Part shown: piece by piece, positions 31,001-41,345 of the stretch | Layout of the letters: each line of letters starts with the position of its first letter | Numbering within the stretch: position 1 is the stretch's first letter | Assembly: GCA_947044365.1 (NCBI GenBank) | Contig: OX345636.1 | Location: 28,004,466 to 28,068,465, forward strand | DNA: 64,000 nucleotides | Reading direction: 5' to 3' | DNA from: Petrosia ficiformis | Taxonomy: Eukaryota; Porifera; Demospongiae; Haplosclerida; Petrosiidae | The notes under the pieces: generated by a model | What the model was told of the DNA's origin: nothing | The model's database searches: none | Seen by the model: only the letters and a program-made list of their open reading frames with translations | Translations under genes and position numbers: made by a program

Positions 31001-33770
31001 ACACACTCATACCCAAACATGCCAAAAACAAGGTCGATTCAGATGTAGATTTGATTTCCCAAAGAAAGCGAGTGCAACTACTCACTTGAAACGTAACAGG
31101 GATATCGGCAATAAAGCTAGATTCTACGTTCTGAAAAGAGAACAGGGTGATGAATACATCAATCCTTACAACCCTCACATTCTCAGAGCCTGGGGTGCCA
31201 ACATGGACTTGCAAATGGTTGGCTCCGTCTACGGTGCTGCTCAGTACGTCTGCCATTATATGTGCAAAGACGAACCTAAGGAACTCAGACAGCTGATTTC
31301 TCGTAATCTAGAAAAGCTTCCTGAAAATTGTACTCAGAAATCACGTTTGTTAAAGATAGGTAACACCTTGATTAGTCATCGTATTCTGAGTGCTCAGGAA
31401 GCTGTTTACCGAACGACAGGTCTTCATTTACGTGGATCTTCGAGAGGTACAATATTTGTGAATACGGGAAGACCTCAGAAAAGGACGAGAGTATTAAAGT
31501 CAACTAGAAAGCTTCGGGAGATGGATGGTTGTGATACTGATGTCTTTGAAAGTGGACTATATGAGCGCTATGCTGCTCGTCCAGTTGGTGATCCATTTGA
31601 CAATATGAGCCTTGCTCATTTTGCTGTTTGGTACGCTACATCAAAGCCTCCTTCTACCTTTGGTACGTCAACTAGAGCTCAGCCTAGGTACGAACTACAA
31701 GGTAATAGTGGATGGATATACTTGCGTAGAAAGCAAGCATGTCTTCGTGTACCAACACTGACTCCCGAAGCTAATGGTGACGACTACTACTACCACTTGC
31801 TTATGTTGTATTTGCCATGGCGTAATGAAACTGTGGATCTCTTGGGTTCACATGCTACGGCTAAACAATCCTTTGTTTCCAACAACGATCGTCTCCTAGT
31901 ACTTGGTGGTGACCAAGCTTCGTTTGCTGCAGAAGTTGAACAAGCTACATGTCAATTGAGGGCACTTAATCAGTTTGGTGACACTGTTTATGCCCCAATA
32001 GCTCCTGGTGCAGCTCAACGAAATATGGAGATAGAAAACGAAGGTGCTGGACCAGACCCAATTTATTATGATGAAGCGCTGTTAGCTGATAATCATAGCA
32101 GCGCTTTAACTACTGATCAGCAAGGTGTTGGTGAAGTCAACCACTTGGCTTCCGATGATTACCTTGCTGATGCAGATGATGATCGCACTGTACGTGCAAT
32201 GGGCCAAAGACGCATGACGGATGCAGATTACCACCGAAAGGTTGATAGCCTCAATGAGTCACAACGTTTAGCCTTTCAAAAAGTTTTGAATTACACTACA
32301 GCTCAACACGAGTACCAGATGCATGCTGTACAGTCACCACCTGAGCCACTTAGGCTTTTCATTACCAGCGGCGCTGGTACTGGTAAGAGTCATGTGATTA
32401 GTGTAGTTCATGAGCACTTTGAAGGTGCCCAGATTGGCGACGGATGTGCTTGTATGTTGATGGCTCCAACTGGAGTAGCTGCATTCAATATCGGAGGTCT
32501 CACTATTCACAAAGCGCTCAACTTGCCTGTAGAGCATGGTAAAAGAACCACCTATCGCAAGTTAGCGAGTGAGAGACTTCACGGTATGCGACGTCTTTTG
32601 AAGAGTGTCACCACGATCATCATTGATGAGATCAGTATGGTCTCATATCAGACACTCAACTTTATTCACCAGAGATTGACTGAAATCAAAGGTACAGATG
32701 ACACTGAAGTTCTCTTCGGAGATCTCAATGTCATTGCTGTTGGAGACTTCTTTCAACTACCACCTGTTAGAGACAAATTTATATCTCAGGAAGGTAATGG
32801 TTATAATCCTGGTTCTACCCACTTGTGGAGAGATATCTTCACAATGGTGGAGCTGACGATTAACATGAGACAGATGGGTGACAACACTTACTCTCAAGTA
32901 CTGGGTAGAATTCGCACTGGACAGCAAACTCCAGACGATATCACTCTGCTCAGGACCCGTCTGACTTCTGGTATAGATACTCCAGTGGATATTGAACAGT
33001 CTCCATTCACAGATGCTCTGCGTCTGTTACCTTTGAAAGTCATGGTGGACGAATACAATACTCACCGTCTTCGACAGTTGGCGCAGGCGTCGACTGTGTT
33101 CGAATTCAAGGGTGAGCATTCAATTGTCGACTCCGATTCTGCTAGACAGAGTTACGGTGTCGTTCAACATGTTGATGTCCCAGAAAGACTCATCCCATCC
33201 GATGACAATGACTGTGCTGGCCTCCCAAGAAGTCTGAAACTGGCGGTTGGTGCACAAGTCATGCTCCGAAGAAACATCCTCTGTGAAGATGGACTAGTAA
33301 ATGGAGCACGTGGAATCGTGGTGGGATTTACTTGGCCTGATGGACAGCCAACACAGCCTGAAATTGGACAGCTACCTCAAAATGTTCTGGTCAACTTCCA
33401 CGATCCTCGTGTTGGTCGTATCAGCCGAGTGAGTGTTGAAGATGATGCAGAAGCTGTTCCAATTGAACCTGTGACGGCAAAATTCTATGGCCGAGAAGGA
33501 GTCACACTACAAAGGACTCAACTACTTTTACTTCCCTGTTGGGCTGCTACTATTCACAAAGTACAAGGGTTATCTCTTGATGCTGCTGTGATTGACCTAG
33601 GTCCCAAAGTGTTTGAAGATGGCATGGCTTATGTTGCTCTGAGTCGTGTCAGAACACTTGATGGTGTAGCTATAATTGATCTTGTATCCAGCAAAATCAA
33701 GGCCTCTCAGTTGGCAACTAAAGAGTTAGATCGGCTGAGAGGAGCTGATGTTCAAGATCGTGAGGAGTAA
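28029..33770 (+). CDS. Helitron Rep/helicase protein, intact
   Basis: A 1,913-residue rolling-circle transposase. The open frame extends to 27975, but the first ATG is at 28029. From the N-terminus: a basic region; seven 23-residue repeats (about 141-300); a zinc-finger pair (CFSCHR ... CTRCQ, about 400-460); acidic and Gln-rich low complexity (about 610-645); then the Helitron N-terminal domain. The HUH endonuclease has GSPHIHS (His-x-His near residue 938) and the two tyrosines in QYVCHYMCK (near 1072), which nick and covalently bind DNA. A PIF1-type superfamily 1 helicase follows: GAGTGKS (near 1447), IIIDEISMVS (near 1530), GDFFQLPPV, and C-terminal HKVQGLSL and YVALSRV. No stop or frameshift interrupts it, so this copy could be autonomous. 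I could not place the 5'-TC or the 3' CTRR hairpin ends. Confidence 0.95.
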   Translation: MSTASMENKKAKRAPCKRVLEKENLDSIESRTSGSCSPKIPRLTNSETCTAVQLSLQNPDNSCSSSHNNGGQERLSRRDRERLRRQTETEEQRSIRLNKQRVLNRRRRKTESLQERAIRLETMRQRASIRNSVETEEQRSSRLADLSQRATVRVSEETEEERTSRLADLRQRANVRVSEETEEERTSRLADLSQRANVRVSEETEEERTSRLADLSQRANVRVSEETEEERTSRLADLSQRANVRVSEETEEERTSRLADLSQRANVRVSEETEEERTSRLADLSQRANVRVSEETEEERSSRLTDARIRTAFHVSEETSDDRSRRLQVMSDRAYVRRSSESSEAREVRLQTLRIHNQSTRACTTPVLTPPVSGEEQRRLHQLSQDLEKFRSEIIVSPSNSCFSCHRLTYPQGGSYVTYETVEDLIAPLYSHATTIPLPDVPEGECVWLCTRCQSILGKGKVPPYACINNIQVVEVPPVLSVLNTMEQRLISKVQAFMKLIVLPLGQRALAGQSINFPVDVSQVCNALPRPIDESGVILVQSSSSTSASTSTAEGGEGSSSTVPSSSFVTTHSSKGYVVRKPKIMRALHWLKTSNVLYGNITCDDSDNNIDEDDDANNNNDADNDDNTNEEDDEQQQQQQQGTVNRPPQLESSVVRTDFNMPNTEAVDIIRNGDFNYPVYRLPRVEGQPISLFTDAKAEEMAFPCLFPNGVNGFLTARDPAISITDYIQIRLLNADSRWASHIPYLLWSCNLLEQHRLRDAVCIAMRIRSSSGGRRPRNRLDQAQQQEHDQQALTAGDLLSDTSSKNPDLSENCFGFMRNIRGSAAYWQRAKLDLFAMFRTLRPPTFFLTLSADDMNWTDLLYILANRDGMNLTEQQAKELPTTQRKRLLCSYPVIVAQHFSHRFNSFMKFILNGDGKPIGEILDYFWRVEFQQRGSPHIHSLWWVKDAPNLRTVEGKRATPEFIDKYITCGVPVIGEDDELRSLVMRVQRHTHTQTCQKQGRFRCRFDFPKKASATTHLKRNRDIGNKARFYVLKREQGDEYINPYNPHILRAWGANMDLQMVGSVYGAAQYVCHYMCKDEPKELRQLISRNLEKLPENCTQKSRLLKIGNTLISHRILSAQEAVYRTTGLHLRGSSRGTIFVNTGRPQKRTRVLKSTRKLREMDGCDTDVFESGLYERYAARPVGDPFDNMSLAHFAVWYATSKPPSTFGTSTRAQPRYELQGNSGWIYLRRKQACLRVPTLTPEANGDDYYYHLLMLYLPWRNETVDLLGSHATAKQSFVSNNDRLLVLGGDQASFAAEVEQATCQLRALNQFGDTVYAPIAPGAAQRNMEIENEGAGPDPIYYDEALLADNHSSALTTDQQGVGEVNHLASDDYLADADDDRTVRAMGQRRMTDADYHRKVDSLNESQRLAFQKVLNYTTAQHEYQMHAVQSPPEPLRLFITSGAGTGKSHVISVVHEHFEGAQIGDGCACMLMAPTGVAAFNIGGLTIHKALNLPVEHGKRTTYRKLASERLHGMRRLLKSVTTIIIDEISMVSYQTLNFIHQRLTEIKGTDDTEVLFGDLNVIAVGDFFQLPPVRDKFISQEGNGYNPGSTHLWRDIFTMVELTINMRQMGDNTYSQVLGRIRTGQQTPDDITLLRTRLTSGIDTPVDIEQSPFTDALRLLPLKVMVDEYNTHRLRQLAQASTVFEFKGEHSIVDSDSARQSYGVVQHVDVPERLIPSDDNDCAGLPRSLKLAVGAQVMLRRNILCEDGLVNGARGIVVGFTWPDGQPTQPEIGQLPQNVLVNFHDPRVGRISRVSVEDDAEAVPIEPVTAKFYGREGVTLQRTQLLLLPCWAATIHKVQGLSLDAAVIDLGPKVFEDGMAYVALSRVRTLDGVAIIDLVSSKIKASQLATKELDRLRGADVQDREE
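28449..28930 (+). repeat. 69-bp tandem repeats inside the Helitron gene
   Basis: Seven in-frame copies, nearly identical at DNA level, encoding RLADLSQRANVRVSEETEEER-type units, flanked by more diverged copies. The low divergence implies recent expansion or homogenisation. The 117-codon minus-strand ORF over it is a shadow. Confidence 0.93.
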
Positions 33771-34640
33771 ATGTGTATGATGATAATTATTGTTGTGCTA
33801 TATAATACATTTATGCTTTTAATTATTGTTTAGTATTGTTATTATTGTACAATTATGTGTGTTATTAAAGCTGGACTTTAATATTGTATTTATCTGTACA
33901 TGATGTACATGTATTGAGCCTTATAATTATATCATAATAATAATTATTATACATGTTCTATTCTATTGTGTGTGGGATTTCCTAGTGGGCGGTGTATACC
34001 ATCTATGTATACTCCTGTGTACGTATTGATTGGTTGTATACCCCCTAGGGTCCCCTGCTTACATTCACTGTTTGCAACACACATTGATCCCTGTCCCAAT
34101 TGGTTGATGGTGGATCCTCACTTTCTGTTCAGAAGGTGGGTGGCCTGGCATAAGGGACGCCTCCTCGTGGTCCAGGCTGGTAACTTCTACTTTTAATAAT
34201 TAATGTAGAAGGCTAAAGGTCCCTTGAAGATTTCAAAATTTGTGGAAAATGAATGGTTAGTGTGTAATGGCACTTAATTAATGTATGATTGATAATAATA
34301 ATTTTCCTTTGTAATTATAGTCTGAAAGATGTCAAACAACAATGCAATTATGTATTTCAAAAAGAATGATCAAGTAAACTTTCATATTTAAATTTTAAAA
34401 ATTTTGATAAATTATAAGAAAAATTTTAAACTATTGTTTATTGATAATTAATTAATACATGCATGAATAAGGCAATACATAAACAGGCTGCTAATTAGTA
34501 CATAATATACAAGTAAAATACTAGGTAGATATAGTAAACAAATCCATTGGCGGGTAATAATGTTTCATATTTTACTGCAATAAAATATAATCTTTATTTT
34601 CATTGGTCAATTCTATATTGATCCTCAAAAGTGATCCTAC
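33771..34640. other. 3' flank of the Helitron, no gene called
   Basis: AT-rich except 33960-34200, which is GC-richer and open for 76 codons on the plus strand (IPPRVPCLHSL, RRWVAWHKGRLLVV). I do not recognise it. It may be Helitron 3' sequence or a captured fragment. Confidence 0.4.
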
Positions 34641-34647
34641 CTTCCAG

Positions 34648-34655
34648 TATAAAAA
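34648..34655 (+). promoter_or_regulatory. TATA box of the proline-rich gene
   Basis: TATAAAAA, 54 bp upstream of the ATG at 34702, giving a predicted start near 34678. Its context (GTATAAAA.ACAGCA) resembles that at 24985. Confidence 0.55.
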
Positions 34656-34701
34656 CAGCATAATTTCTGCCCTTCAAGGTATAGACTATAGAATCATTAG
34701 A

Positions 34702-34923
34702 ATGTCTCAATTTGAAGACGTCATGGATATTGAGGTAACTCCACTGCAGAGTCCACTGTCTCCTGTTAGACCTCCACCTCCAGTTGGAGCTCCACCTCCA
34801 CCTCCAGTTGGAGCTCCTCCTCCACCTCCACCTCCACCTCCACCTCCACCAAAAAAGAAAGGGAGAAAAAGAAGGAGGAAACAAAAGGGGAGGGGGGAGT
34901 CAAAGATTATAACTGTTAGTTAA
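34702..34923 (+). CDS. small proline-rich basic protein
   Basis: A 73-residue intronless ORF starting at the first ATG downstream of a TATA box. Upstream codons that extend the frame to 34603 precede the predicted transcription start. The acidic N-terminus MSQFEDVMDIEV is followed by SP/PP motifs, two PPPPVGAPPPPP units and a run of 12 prolines. Then comes a strongly basic KKKGRKRRRKQKGRG tract (nuclear- or nucleolar-targeting and RNA-binding-like) and the tail SKIITVS. The family is unknown. Polyproline plus a basic tail would suit an adaptor binding SH3/WW/EVH1-type domains or nucleic acid, which is only inference. Its organisation parallels the gene at 25026: short, TATA-driven, with an acidic start and a basic end. 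Confidence 0.5.
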   Translation: MSQFEDVMDIEVTPLQSPLSPVRPPPPVGAPPPPPVGAPPPPPPPPPPPPKKKGRKRRRKQKGRGESKIITVS

Positions 34924-35659
34924 TAAGTGATTTTATAATAATAATAATTATTCTGTTTTATGTTTATACAGATTCAAGTAACCAAAAATGGTGGGGTTAT
35001 TATAAAAAAAACAGTATAATATTATTATTAAATTACATAATTATATATATATATATATAATATTATTTTAAAAGTTTCATTTAAATTATATATAATATTA
35101 TTAGCAAATATCAGCAGAAATTCCAGTAGCTAAAACTTTCACTTACTCTCCTCTGCATGTGCTGTTTAAGCTTGCATTAGATTGTCTGACATGCTACAGA
35201 GTGATCTCTGCCTTGCAGTAGTAGTAGTCTAAATTAATCTTTGTTGTTTCTATCCTTTGTGCTCTAATCCTTCTCTGTATTTCTGCTTGAGCAGTAGTAA
35301 TCTTCTTAATCTGTGGTGTTTCAATCCTTTGTGCTCTATGCCTGTTCTCAGTGTTCTGTATTTCAGCTTGCCAGTGCTTGCTTATCGCAGATTTCTTCAA
35401 CATTCTAGTGCTCTACTTCATGCGCATGCTCAGTATCATGCGTGACCTTTGAACACGTGCGATCAAGCTCTACACACCAGCAGAAAGAAAGATGTGTAGC
35501 TTACGTAGAAACTGGAAGTAATAGCTAGCTATTCTGCCTGAAATATATTCCTAAAGTTCTACAAGATCCTTTGAAAGGTCAGGAGAGTAGATAATCAAAA
35601 TAATAACTATAATAAGCTGTTGTCTTCCATCATGTGCTTGATGAAGTCAGCCATGATTA
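34924..35659. other. intergenic with AT microsatellite
   Basis: TA repeat at 35041-35060. A direct duplication of a CTTTGTGCTCTA..CTGTATTTC.GCTTG segment lies at about 35255-35370. No supported gene. Confidence 0.45.
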
Positions 35660-37643
35660 CTGAATGCTGGACACCACAAAGCAGTCATAAGGATACTTTT
35701 ATCTTCACTTAAACTTGTAAAGCAATCATAGGGATGTTTTTTTTTCTCTATATATCTTGTTTGTACTAATTGTTGCCTAAGTTTAGCTCTTATCCTGTTG
35801 TGAGCAGAGAATCCTCTCTCGCATGGGACTGATGACATTGGAAGAACAATTATCAATTTCAACAACATTGAAAAGATGCATTTTTCTGTGTTATAATTTC
35901 TTTCGCTAACTCCTTGAATGAGATACTTCGTTTGAACACAGGCCACTCTCTCTGGAACAAGGCTTGGTCAATAATTTCATCATATTCTATGCCATCACCA
36001 AATTTAGGTGTACAAAAATGGTCAACAATTGTTATCATCTCTTTTTTTCCAAAATCACGTAAACTTGTGGTCTTAGAAGGATATGACTGAGGATCAAATA
36101 TTTTGAAGGCCGACCAGATAGGTAGATCAGGAAACCTGTCTTCAAGGTTTTGTACAACAGCCTCAGTAAAATTTCTAATACTTGTAAAACATTCATGCTC
36201 ATCTGATGAGTTTTTTATGACATTGTGATCTTCAAAAATTATTGGATTGTCCAGTGCAATCAGAATACTATTTAGGTGTTCACCTCCTACAATCTCACAG
36301 TCAATATAATGTTCTTCTTCTTTAATAGTTGAGATAGTAGCATCTACGGCACTCTTTACTTGTGAAAAATCTAGATTGTCTTGTTGAAAAAAGCAGCTAA
36401 GGTAGGTTAGTTGGCCCAGGATATCACAGTGAAAGTGAGTAAAAACAATAAATTTATACGAACAAACAGATCTATATAAACCTTCTGCAACAATATCATC
36501 ATTCTCAACCACTAAGGTTGAGAGAGTAGACAAGAGTGAGTGGTAACACTTGCGAATAGCTTCCACAGCTCTGTGCATTGTCAACCACCGAACACTGCAC
36601 TTGTTGTATCTGGACCTCGGGGTCATTTAATAAATCCATCATGTCTCTGAGTACTGAATAATTAGTTGGAGACATATAGACGTATGGAAGTAAATATATA
36701 TTCCTTTTAAAATAGAACGGTGCTGCTTACAATATGAAACTGATGATGCAGCAGCCTCACTAGCGAGTGCTAGTTTATGAGCAACACAATGCATAGATAA
36801 CATGTAAGGATTTAACTTTCTGAGTCTTGCTCCAACACCATTTTGCTTCCCCACCATCACACTTGCCCCATCACTTCCCAGTCCAGCAATTTTACTAAGT
36901 TCAATATCTTTCTCTTCAAGGTACTCTACAATAGCTCTTGTCAGTGATGCTGCATCACATTGTTTCATTTCTTCTAGATGTGCAAAGAGGGAAACAACAC
37001 CATCTCTCAGTAGTAGGTTGATGTAAATTAAGAGGTTTTTTCTCACACTAAGATCGGTGGACTCATCAATCATGATTCCGAGGTAGGGACTGTCCTGCAT
37101 CAACTTGGTCAGTTCAAAATCCATGTGATCAGCAATAACACTAACTAGTTCATGACACCCATCTCGATTTCTGTATAATTCTCGTGGCAAAAAGGGGCAC
37201 TTACACCTCTGTAAAAGATCGGTTAGTTTTTCAAACTTCAAGAAGACAAGATCTTCTTTGGCTACAAAATATGCAGCCTCAAATAGCGTTAACATAGCTT
37301 TATCAGCTTGGTCTATTGCTGATGAAAAGATTGGAGTAGCATTAACAGCTACTTGGTCAACTTTTATTGCCTGACTATGTTCCGCAGAAACACTGTGGTC
37401 TATTAGGGCTGACCTTCTATAATTTATCGACCCAGTTGCAGCGAAGATATTTTTCATTCTATGTTTCGTACACAGCCTACAAAACATCTTGTCACCCTCA
37501 TACAATAACCATGGAAAGTCTTTATTCCAAGTCTCTACAAAGTGTCTCTCTACTCTATCAGTCTCTTGTTCTTCACTATCACTATAAGTGGGAGTGAGTT
37601 TTGGTCTTTTAGTAGCTGAGTAAGAAGTTTCAGGACGCTTCAC
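35660..37643 (-). pseudogene. hAT transposase, near complete, two frameshifts
   Basis: A nearly full-length ZNF862/ZMYM-like hAT transposase. It starts at 37643 with KRPETSYSATKRPKLTPTYS. The BED-like finger has MFCRLCTKH and HSVSAEHSQA. Catalytic regions are LGIMIDESTDLSV (first Asp) and GLGSDGASVMVG (second Asp), then MHCVAHKLALAS. A frameshift near 36640 leads to the RWLTMHRAVEAI frame. A second near 35900 leads to the C-terminal dimerisation segment SSVPCERGFSAHNRIR with the conserved E-R-x-F/G-S. Only two lesions in about 650 codons suggest recent inactivation. Hallmark termini were not located. Confidence 0.85.
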
Positions 37644-38150
37644 ACCAGGTAAGTATCTCCACGTTATTTATAAAACTTAGTGATTTTTCGTTGTGGGTGT
37701 GGTTACACGTCCATTTCGTAAACAAAAAATAATTGAAAAAATGGACAATTTGTCCTACCTGGCAGTTGAAAAATCGGACAAATTTATCAAATAACGGACA
37801 ATGTCCGTCATGTCCGGCAGTTTCCACATCACTGAGTAGGCCACATACCAAGAAATATTTCACGCATCTCGTGGTACTTTTTAAAGAGAGGCAGCTCCAT
37901 CACAGCAGAAGATTCAGATTAGGTCTTGAAGTACCATGTATTTATACTTTACTGGATAAACTTAATATAGATGAATATCATTAAATGCGGTGTTTATTTG
38001 AGGGCAACATCTATTTCAAAGGAGTAGAGATGTAAGGGAGGCCACTATTTGAGGGCGGCCATTACTCAAGGAAATACGGCACTTATATTATTTCTTTTAC
38101 ATAATTATTATACATATAGTATGGAGATACACCTGTTCATGAGGCTGGTA
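37644..38150. other. pogo-type terminus and HIRAN-like fragment
   Basis: 38030-38095 reads GGCCACTATTTGAGGGCGGCC...CAAGGAAATACGG, the inverted counterpart of the pogo-type end at 26391. 37730-37820 holds short GGACAA/TTGTCC repeats. The HIRAN-like fragment (37820-37984) lies between. Confidence 0.5.
37820..37984 (+). pseudogene. C-terminal HIRAN-like fragment next to a pogo-type end
   Basis: The reading RPHTKKYFTHLVVLF followed by RLGLEVPCIYTLL resembles the end of a small domain common in invertebrate genomes (GHLPRK..SLFL..GG....GLE(V/I)PC.Y.F), related in look to HIRAN DNA-end-binding domains. The same domain appears, in another portion, at 44859-45178. Fewer than 45 residues match and the N-terminal half is absent. 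Confidence 0.4.
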
Positions 38151-38154
38151 GGCG

Positions 38155-38405
38155 TAGGTAGATGTACTATCTATATCTAAACTAATAAGGCATGGAGCAG
38201 TTCTGGATACAAGGAATAATGTTAGTTATACTAGGCGGAGTAGGGTAGATGTACTATCTATATCTAAACTAATAAGGCATGGAGCAACTCTGGATACAAG
38301 AAATAATGTTAGTTATACTAGGCGGAATAGGGTAGATGTACTATCTATATCTAAACTAATAAGGCATGGAGCGGCTCTGGATACAAGGAATAATGTTAGT
38401 TATAA
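38155..38405. repeat. 86-87 bp tandem repeat, three copies
   Basis: Units begin GATGTACTATCTATATC at 38161, 38248 and 38334, and end ATGTTAGTTATACTAGGCGG. Near-identical copies imply recent amplification. Confidence 0.92.
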
Positions 38406-38427
38406 TAACAATTGCTACTTCCATAAT

Positions 38428-39305
38428 TAAAGTGGCAATAATAAGTGGCTTGCATCAGCCAGTAATATACCATATAAGCCTCTAAACACCAACAGGTTTA
38501 TATAATAGATGCTATGATTTAACAATTAATTTTTTGATAAGATGCGGCATGTCCAAAATATACACCTACCACATCGAACTGTTACTATGGTAGTATAGTA
38601 TATGTGATTATATATCAGATATGGCTGTGTTTTAATTGACACTTGCATAAGCAGTTGCTAAGATACTTGATACATCACAGTCCAATATTGAAATACATTT
38701 GAAATCACCAACAAAATGACATTCATTATTTTGTCAAGACTTAGCCTTGTACTGAAGTTCAATTTGGAAAGACAGCTATACAGTCAATTGTGAATTTCTA
38801 AGTCTTCTTATCTATGTGAAATTGTCGGTGTTGTGAAGTTGTTGTATTGATGATCTTTGAGTAAGCGTGAACAAACTGACTGAAATACTTTTTGTAAGAA
38901 TGAAGCTGGTACTCCATGATTTGTTATTGAAGTCTCTTTCTATCACAAAAACATATTGCACAGTTGGAGACGTGGTGGTATTGTTGTACTGCAATAATCT
39001 TAGAACCACCATTAGTAACAACAACATAATAATATTTTATATAATTACATATACTATATATTGCATGCGTTAGTGTAAATTATATTCTCGTAAATATTTG
39101 AAACCATTTATAATGACATGAGCTTTTTCATTAGTTTGTATCCATGATATAAACTAGCCAACTTGGAAGCAATATTTAGTTATTTTTATATGCTCATAAT
39201 AATTTTTCCAAATCCATATTAATAAAATGTAAGGACCCCTTCACATTTAGCCTCTGGATATGATAAAGCTGATGATTGTTAATATGCTAATATCACATGG
39301 TGGAT
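38428..39305. repeat. repeat homologous to 16755-17400 plus 24226-24700
   Basis: First 680 bp match 16755-17400. The last 160 bp (from AAACTAGCCAACTTGGAAGC) match 24226-24700 with an internal deletion. This copy lacks the roughly 6.8 kb that separates the halves in the left copy. Confidence 0.72.
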
Positions 39306-39619
39306 ATATTCACACAGTGGATGTGTGTGTACATGTTCATTATGATAGCTTACTAGCCTAATTATGTTGCAAAACCTATTCTAATCACCATGAATAATCA
39401 ATTTTCAATTAGTCACATAATCATTTGTGAGTACATTTATGACATCATGTGGATGTTTTTGTATTATGATAGACCCCTGGACATGGTCTATCACTCAGCC
39501 TAATAATAAGTAGAGTGTTAATTATATATGAACAAAGCACTATATTATCAGTACATCAACCGCAATGGTGATGTTACTTACTAACATAAAGGGATTTCAA
39601 AAAACATCTTCAGATGTTA

Positions 39620-40230
39620 TCTAGCATGCTCCTATTGCCCGGGTCTGGGCCAAATTCTCGATAGACACAGCTACAACTGAAAGTGTAAGTTTGATGTAGC
39701 TTATTTGATTGCTAAGGAGAATCTTGTGTTTACCAAAATGAAGCCACTTTGTGAGATAGAGAAGTGTCATGGGACTATGTTGGGTCTATATGGTCTTTGA
39801 GTTTATTTCACTTGAATAGCAGAGGATAAGTTGTTCCTCGTCCTCTACTTTGACCCTTTTTCAAGGTATGGAAAGGTACATACTCAAAATAAGCGTCAGA
39901 CAGCTGAAATGTGCTACAGCCAATAGTAATTTCAACTGTTTCAACAAAGCCATGGATTATGTTGGAATTGTTGATTGGGTTGGGATGTGATGGTACTAAT
40001 GTAAACATAGGTAGCAGAAGTGGGGTAACTGTATTTTGGTGTTTAGCTCATCACCTTGAAAATTCTCTAAAGAGTGCTCACTTTCAGGACATTGATGAAC
40101 TCCTTTCTCGAACAGATGGAAGTGATTGTTGTAGACGTGAAGAACAGAAGAGATGCCTAAAGGAGGAAGCTGGCCTCTTCAAGCTTGTGGAACTGGAGCC
40201 TAATTGTCTAAAAACATGGTAACCCTGCAG
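39620..40230 (+). pseudogene. degraded hAT transposase (ZNF862-like)
   Basis: Pieces in different frames follow the order of a ZNF862-type hAT: KMKPLCEIEKCHGTM near 39740-39780; then, from 39911, IGLGCDGTNVNIGSRSG (second Asp region), CLAHHLENSLKSAHF and DIDELL. No BED finger or C-terminal dimerisation part is recognisable, and stops separate the pieces. Confidence 0.6.
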
Positions 40231-40845
40231 ATTCCTTCTGCTGTGAAGCATGAATTGGTAACTTGTTGAGATTACCATGGAATTAAAAACCTCCCACAGC
40301 CACAATGATGATGTCCAACTCAAAATATTCCTACTGTGGACAACCATAACCACACTTGCCCAGTAGATGTAATTAAATTACTGATCCAGAGGAAAAAAAA
40401 AGAATTCTGAAGTCTGGCAGGTGTTTCATATGTCTGAAAAAGCATCTGAGTTGGGACTGATCTCTATAAGGCTCTATAAGGCTCTATAAGGTGTTCCAAT
40501 AATTGTAACAAGAGTGTTAAGGTGCCAGAGCTCTTCCAAACAGCATGAGCAAGTGTCTAGGAGCTAGACAACCCACACTTGGCTACACTCGGCCGGAATC
40601 TTACATGACAGTGAAGTCAGAGGTCCTATGTTATGGAAGGAGTTAATCGCTGTCTTGAGCATGTGAAGATAATGTTGAGTAACACTTGGGATGATGCTAT
40701 AGAACGGAAGGAATTTGGAGATGTAACTTACAACACATCATTGGTGACAAGATTTAAACTTAGGACAGTATGGCAACCCATGGAAGGATTGACAATTTCA
40801 ACCCCAGCCAGGAATCATGAATGTTATATAAGAGCATCTTAGCCA
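40231..40845. other. retroelement-like debris
   Basis: At 40385-40470, one frame read across indels gives KSGRCFICLKK, resembling a zinc-knuckle region of BEL/Pao-type polyproteins; support is weak. The 69-codon ORF at 40633-40842 is not recognised. CTCTATAAGG is repeated three times at 40463-40492. Confidence 0.3.
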
Positions 40846-41345
40846 TTACTTTGATGCAAATGATATAACCAAGTGAGAGAAGAGCATTCTACTTACCGTT
40901 TGTGGACAATCAACGTATAAACTCATCAATAGTCTCATTTTGATGAGTAGATTATGGAACTCACTACAACTTGAAACCATCTCCCATCATCCAATGATAT
41001 AAGTTTTGTACCAGAGTAGCTGTTCTGGGGAGTCTATTGCTGCTTATGTAGCTGAACTGAGAGCAATTGGCAAGCACTGTGGATGGCTTAACAAAATGAT
41101 TTGTGACAGCCTAGTGTGTGGTGTGAAAAATTAAGATTTCAATGTAGACTTCTGCAAGAACCTGAACTTACTTACAAGCAGGCCTATGATTCTGCCGTAG
41201 CCATGGAAACTGCTACTAAAGGATATACAAGACTATGTTGCTCTACCTCTTTGGTGCAGTTCGCTTAAGAACAGAAAAAAGGTTTATAATGCTACAGATG
41301 TAGAGGAGAGACAGGCTCTATTGCTAGAGTATGCATGTCTAAGCA
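40846..41345 (+). pseudogene. Ty3/gypsy gag fragment
   Basis: Reads YFDANDITK, ILLTVCGQSTYKLINSL, then GESIAAYVAELRAIGKHC, a stretch ending LVCGVKN, LLQEPELTYKQAYDSAVAMETATK, and a knuckle-like CYRCRGETGSIARVC in which the usual His is Ala. This is the capsid-to-nucleocapsid order of a Ty3/gypsy gag (YVAELR..., MLRDRLVCGI..., RLL.E..LT...A...A.AME). At least three stops or frameshifts are present. No LTR or pol continues on this strand; a pol piece of the same kind lies inverted at 41721-42128. Confidence 0.75.

Noticed and set aside
33900..34260. Helitron 3' end with CTRR and hairpin
   Set aside because: No convincing GC hairpin followed by CTRR could be placed; boundary left open.
40385..40480. 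BEL/Pao zinc-knuckle
   Set aside because: Too short and needs indels; mentioned only as debris.
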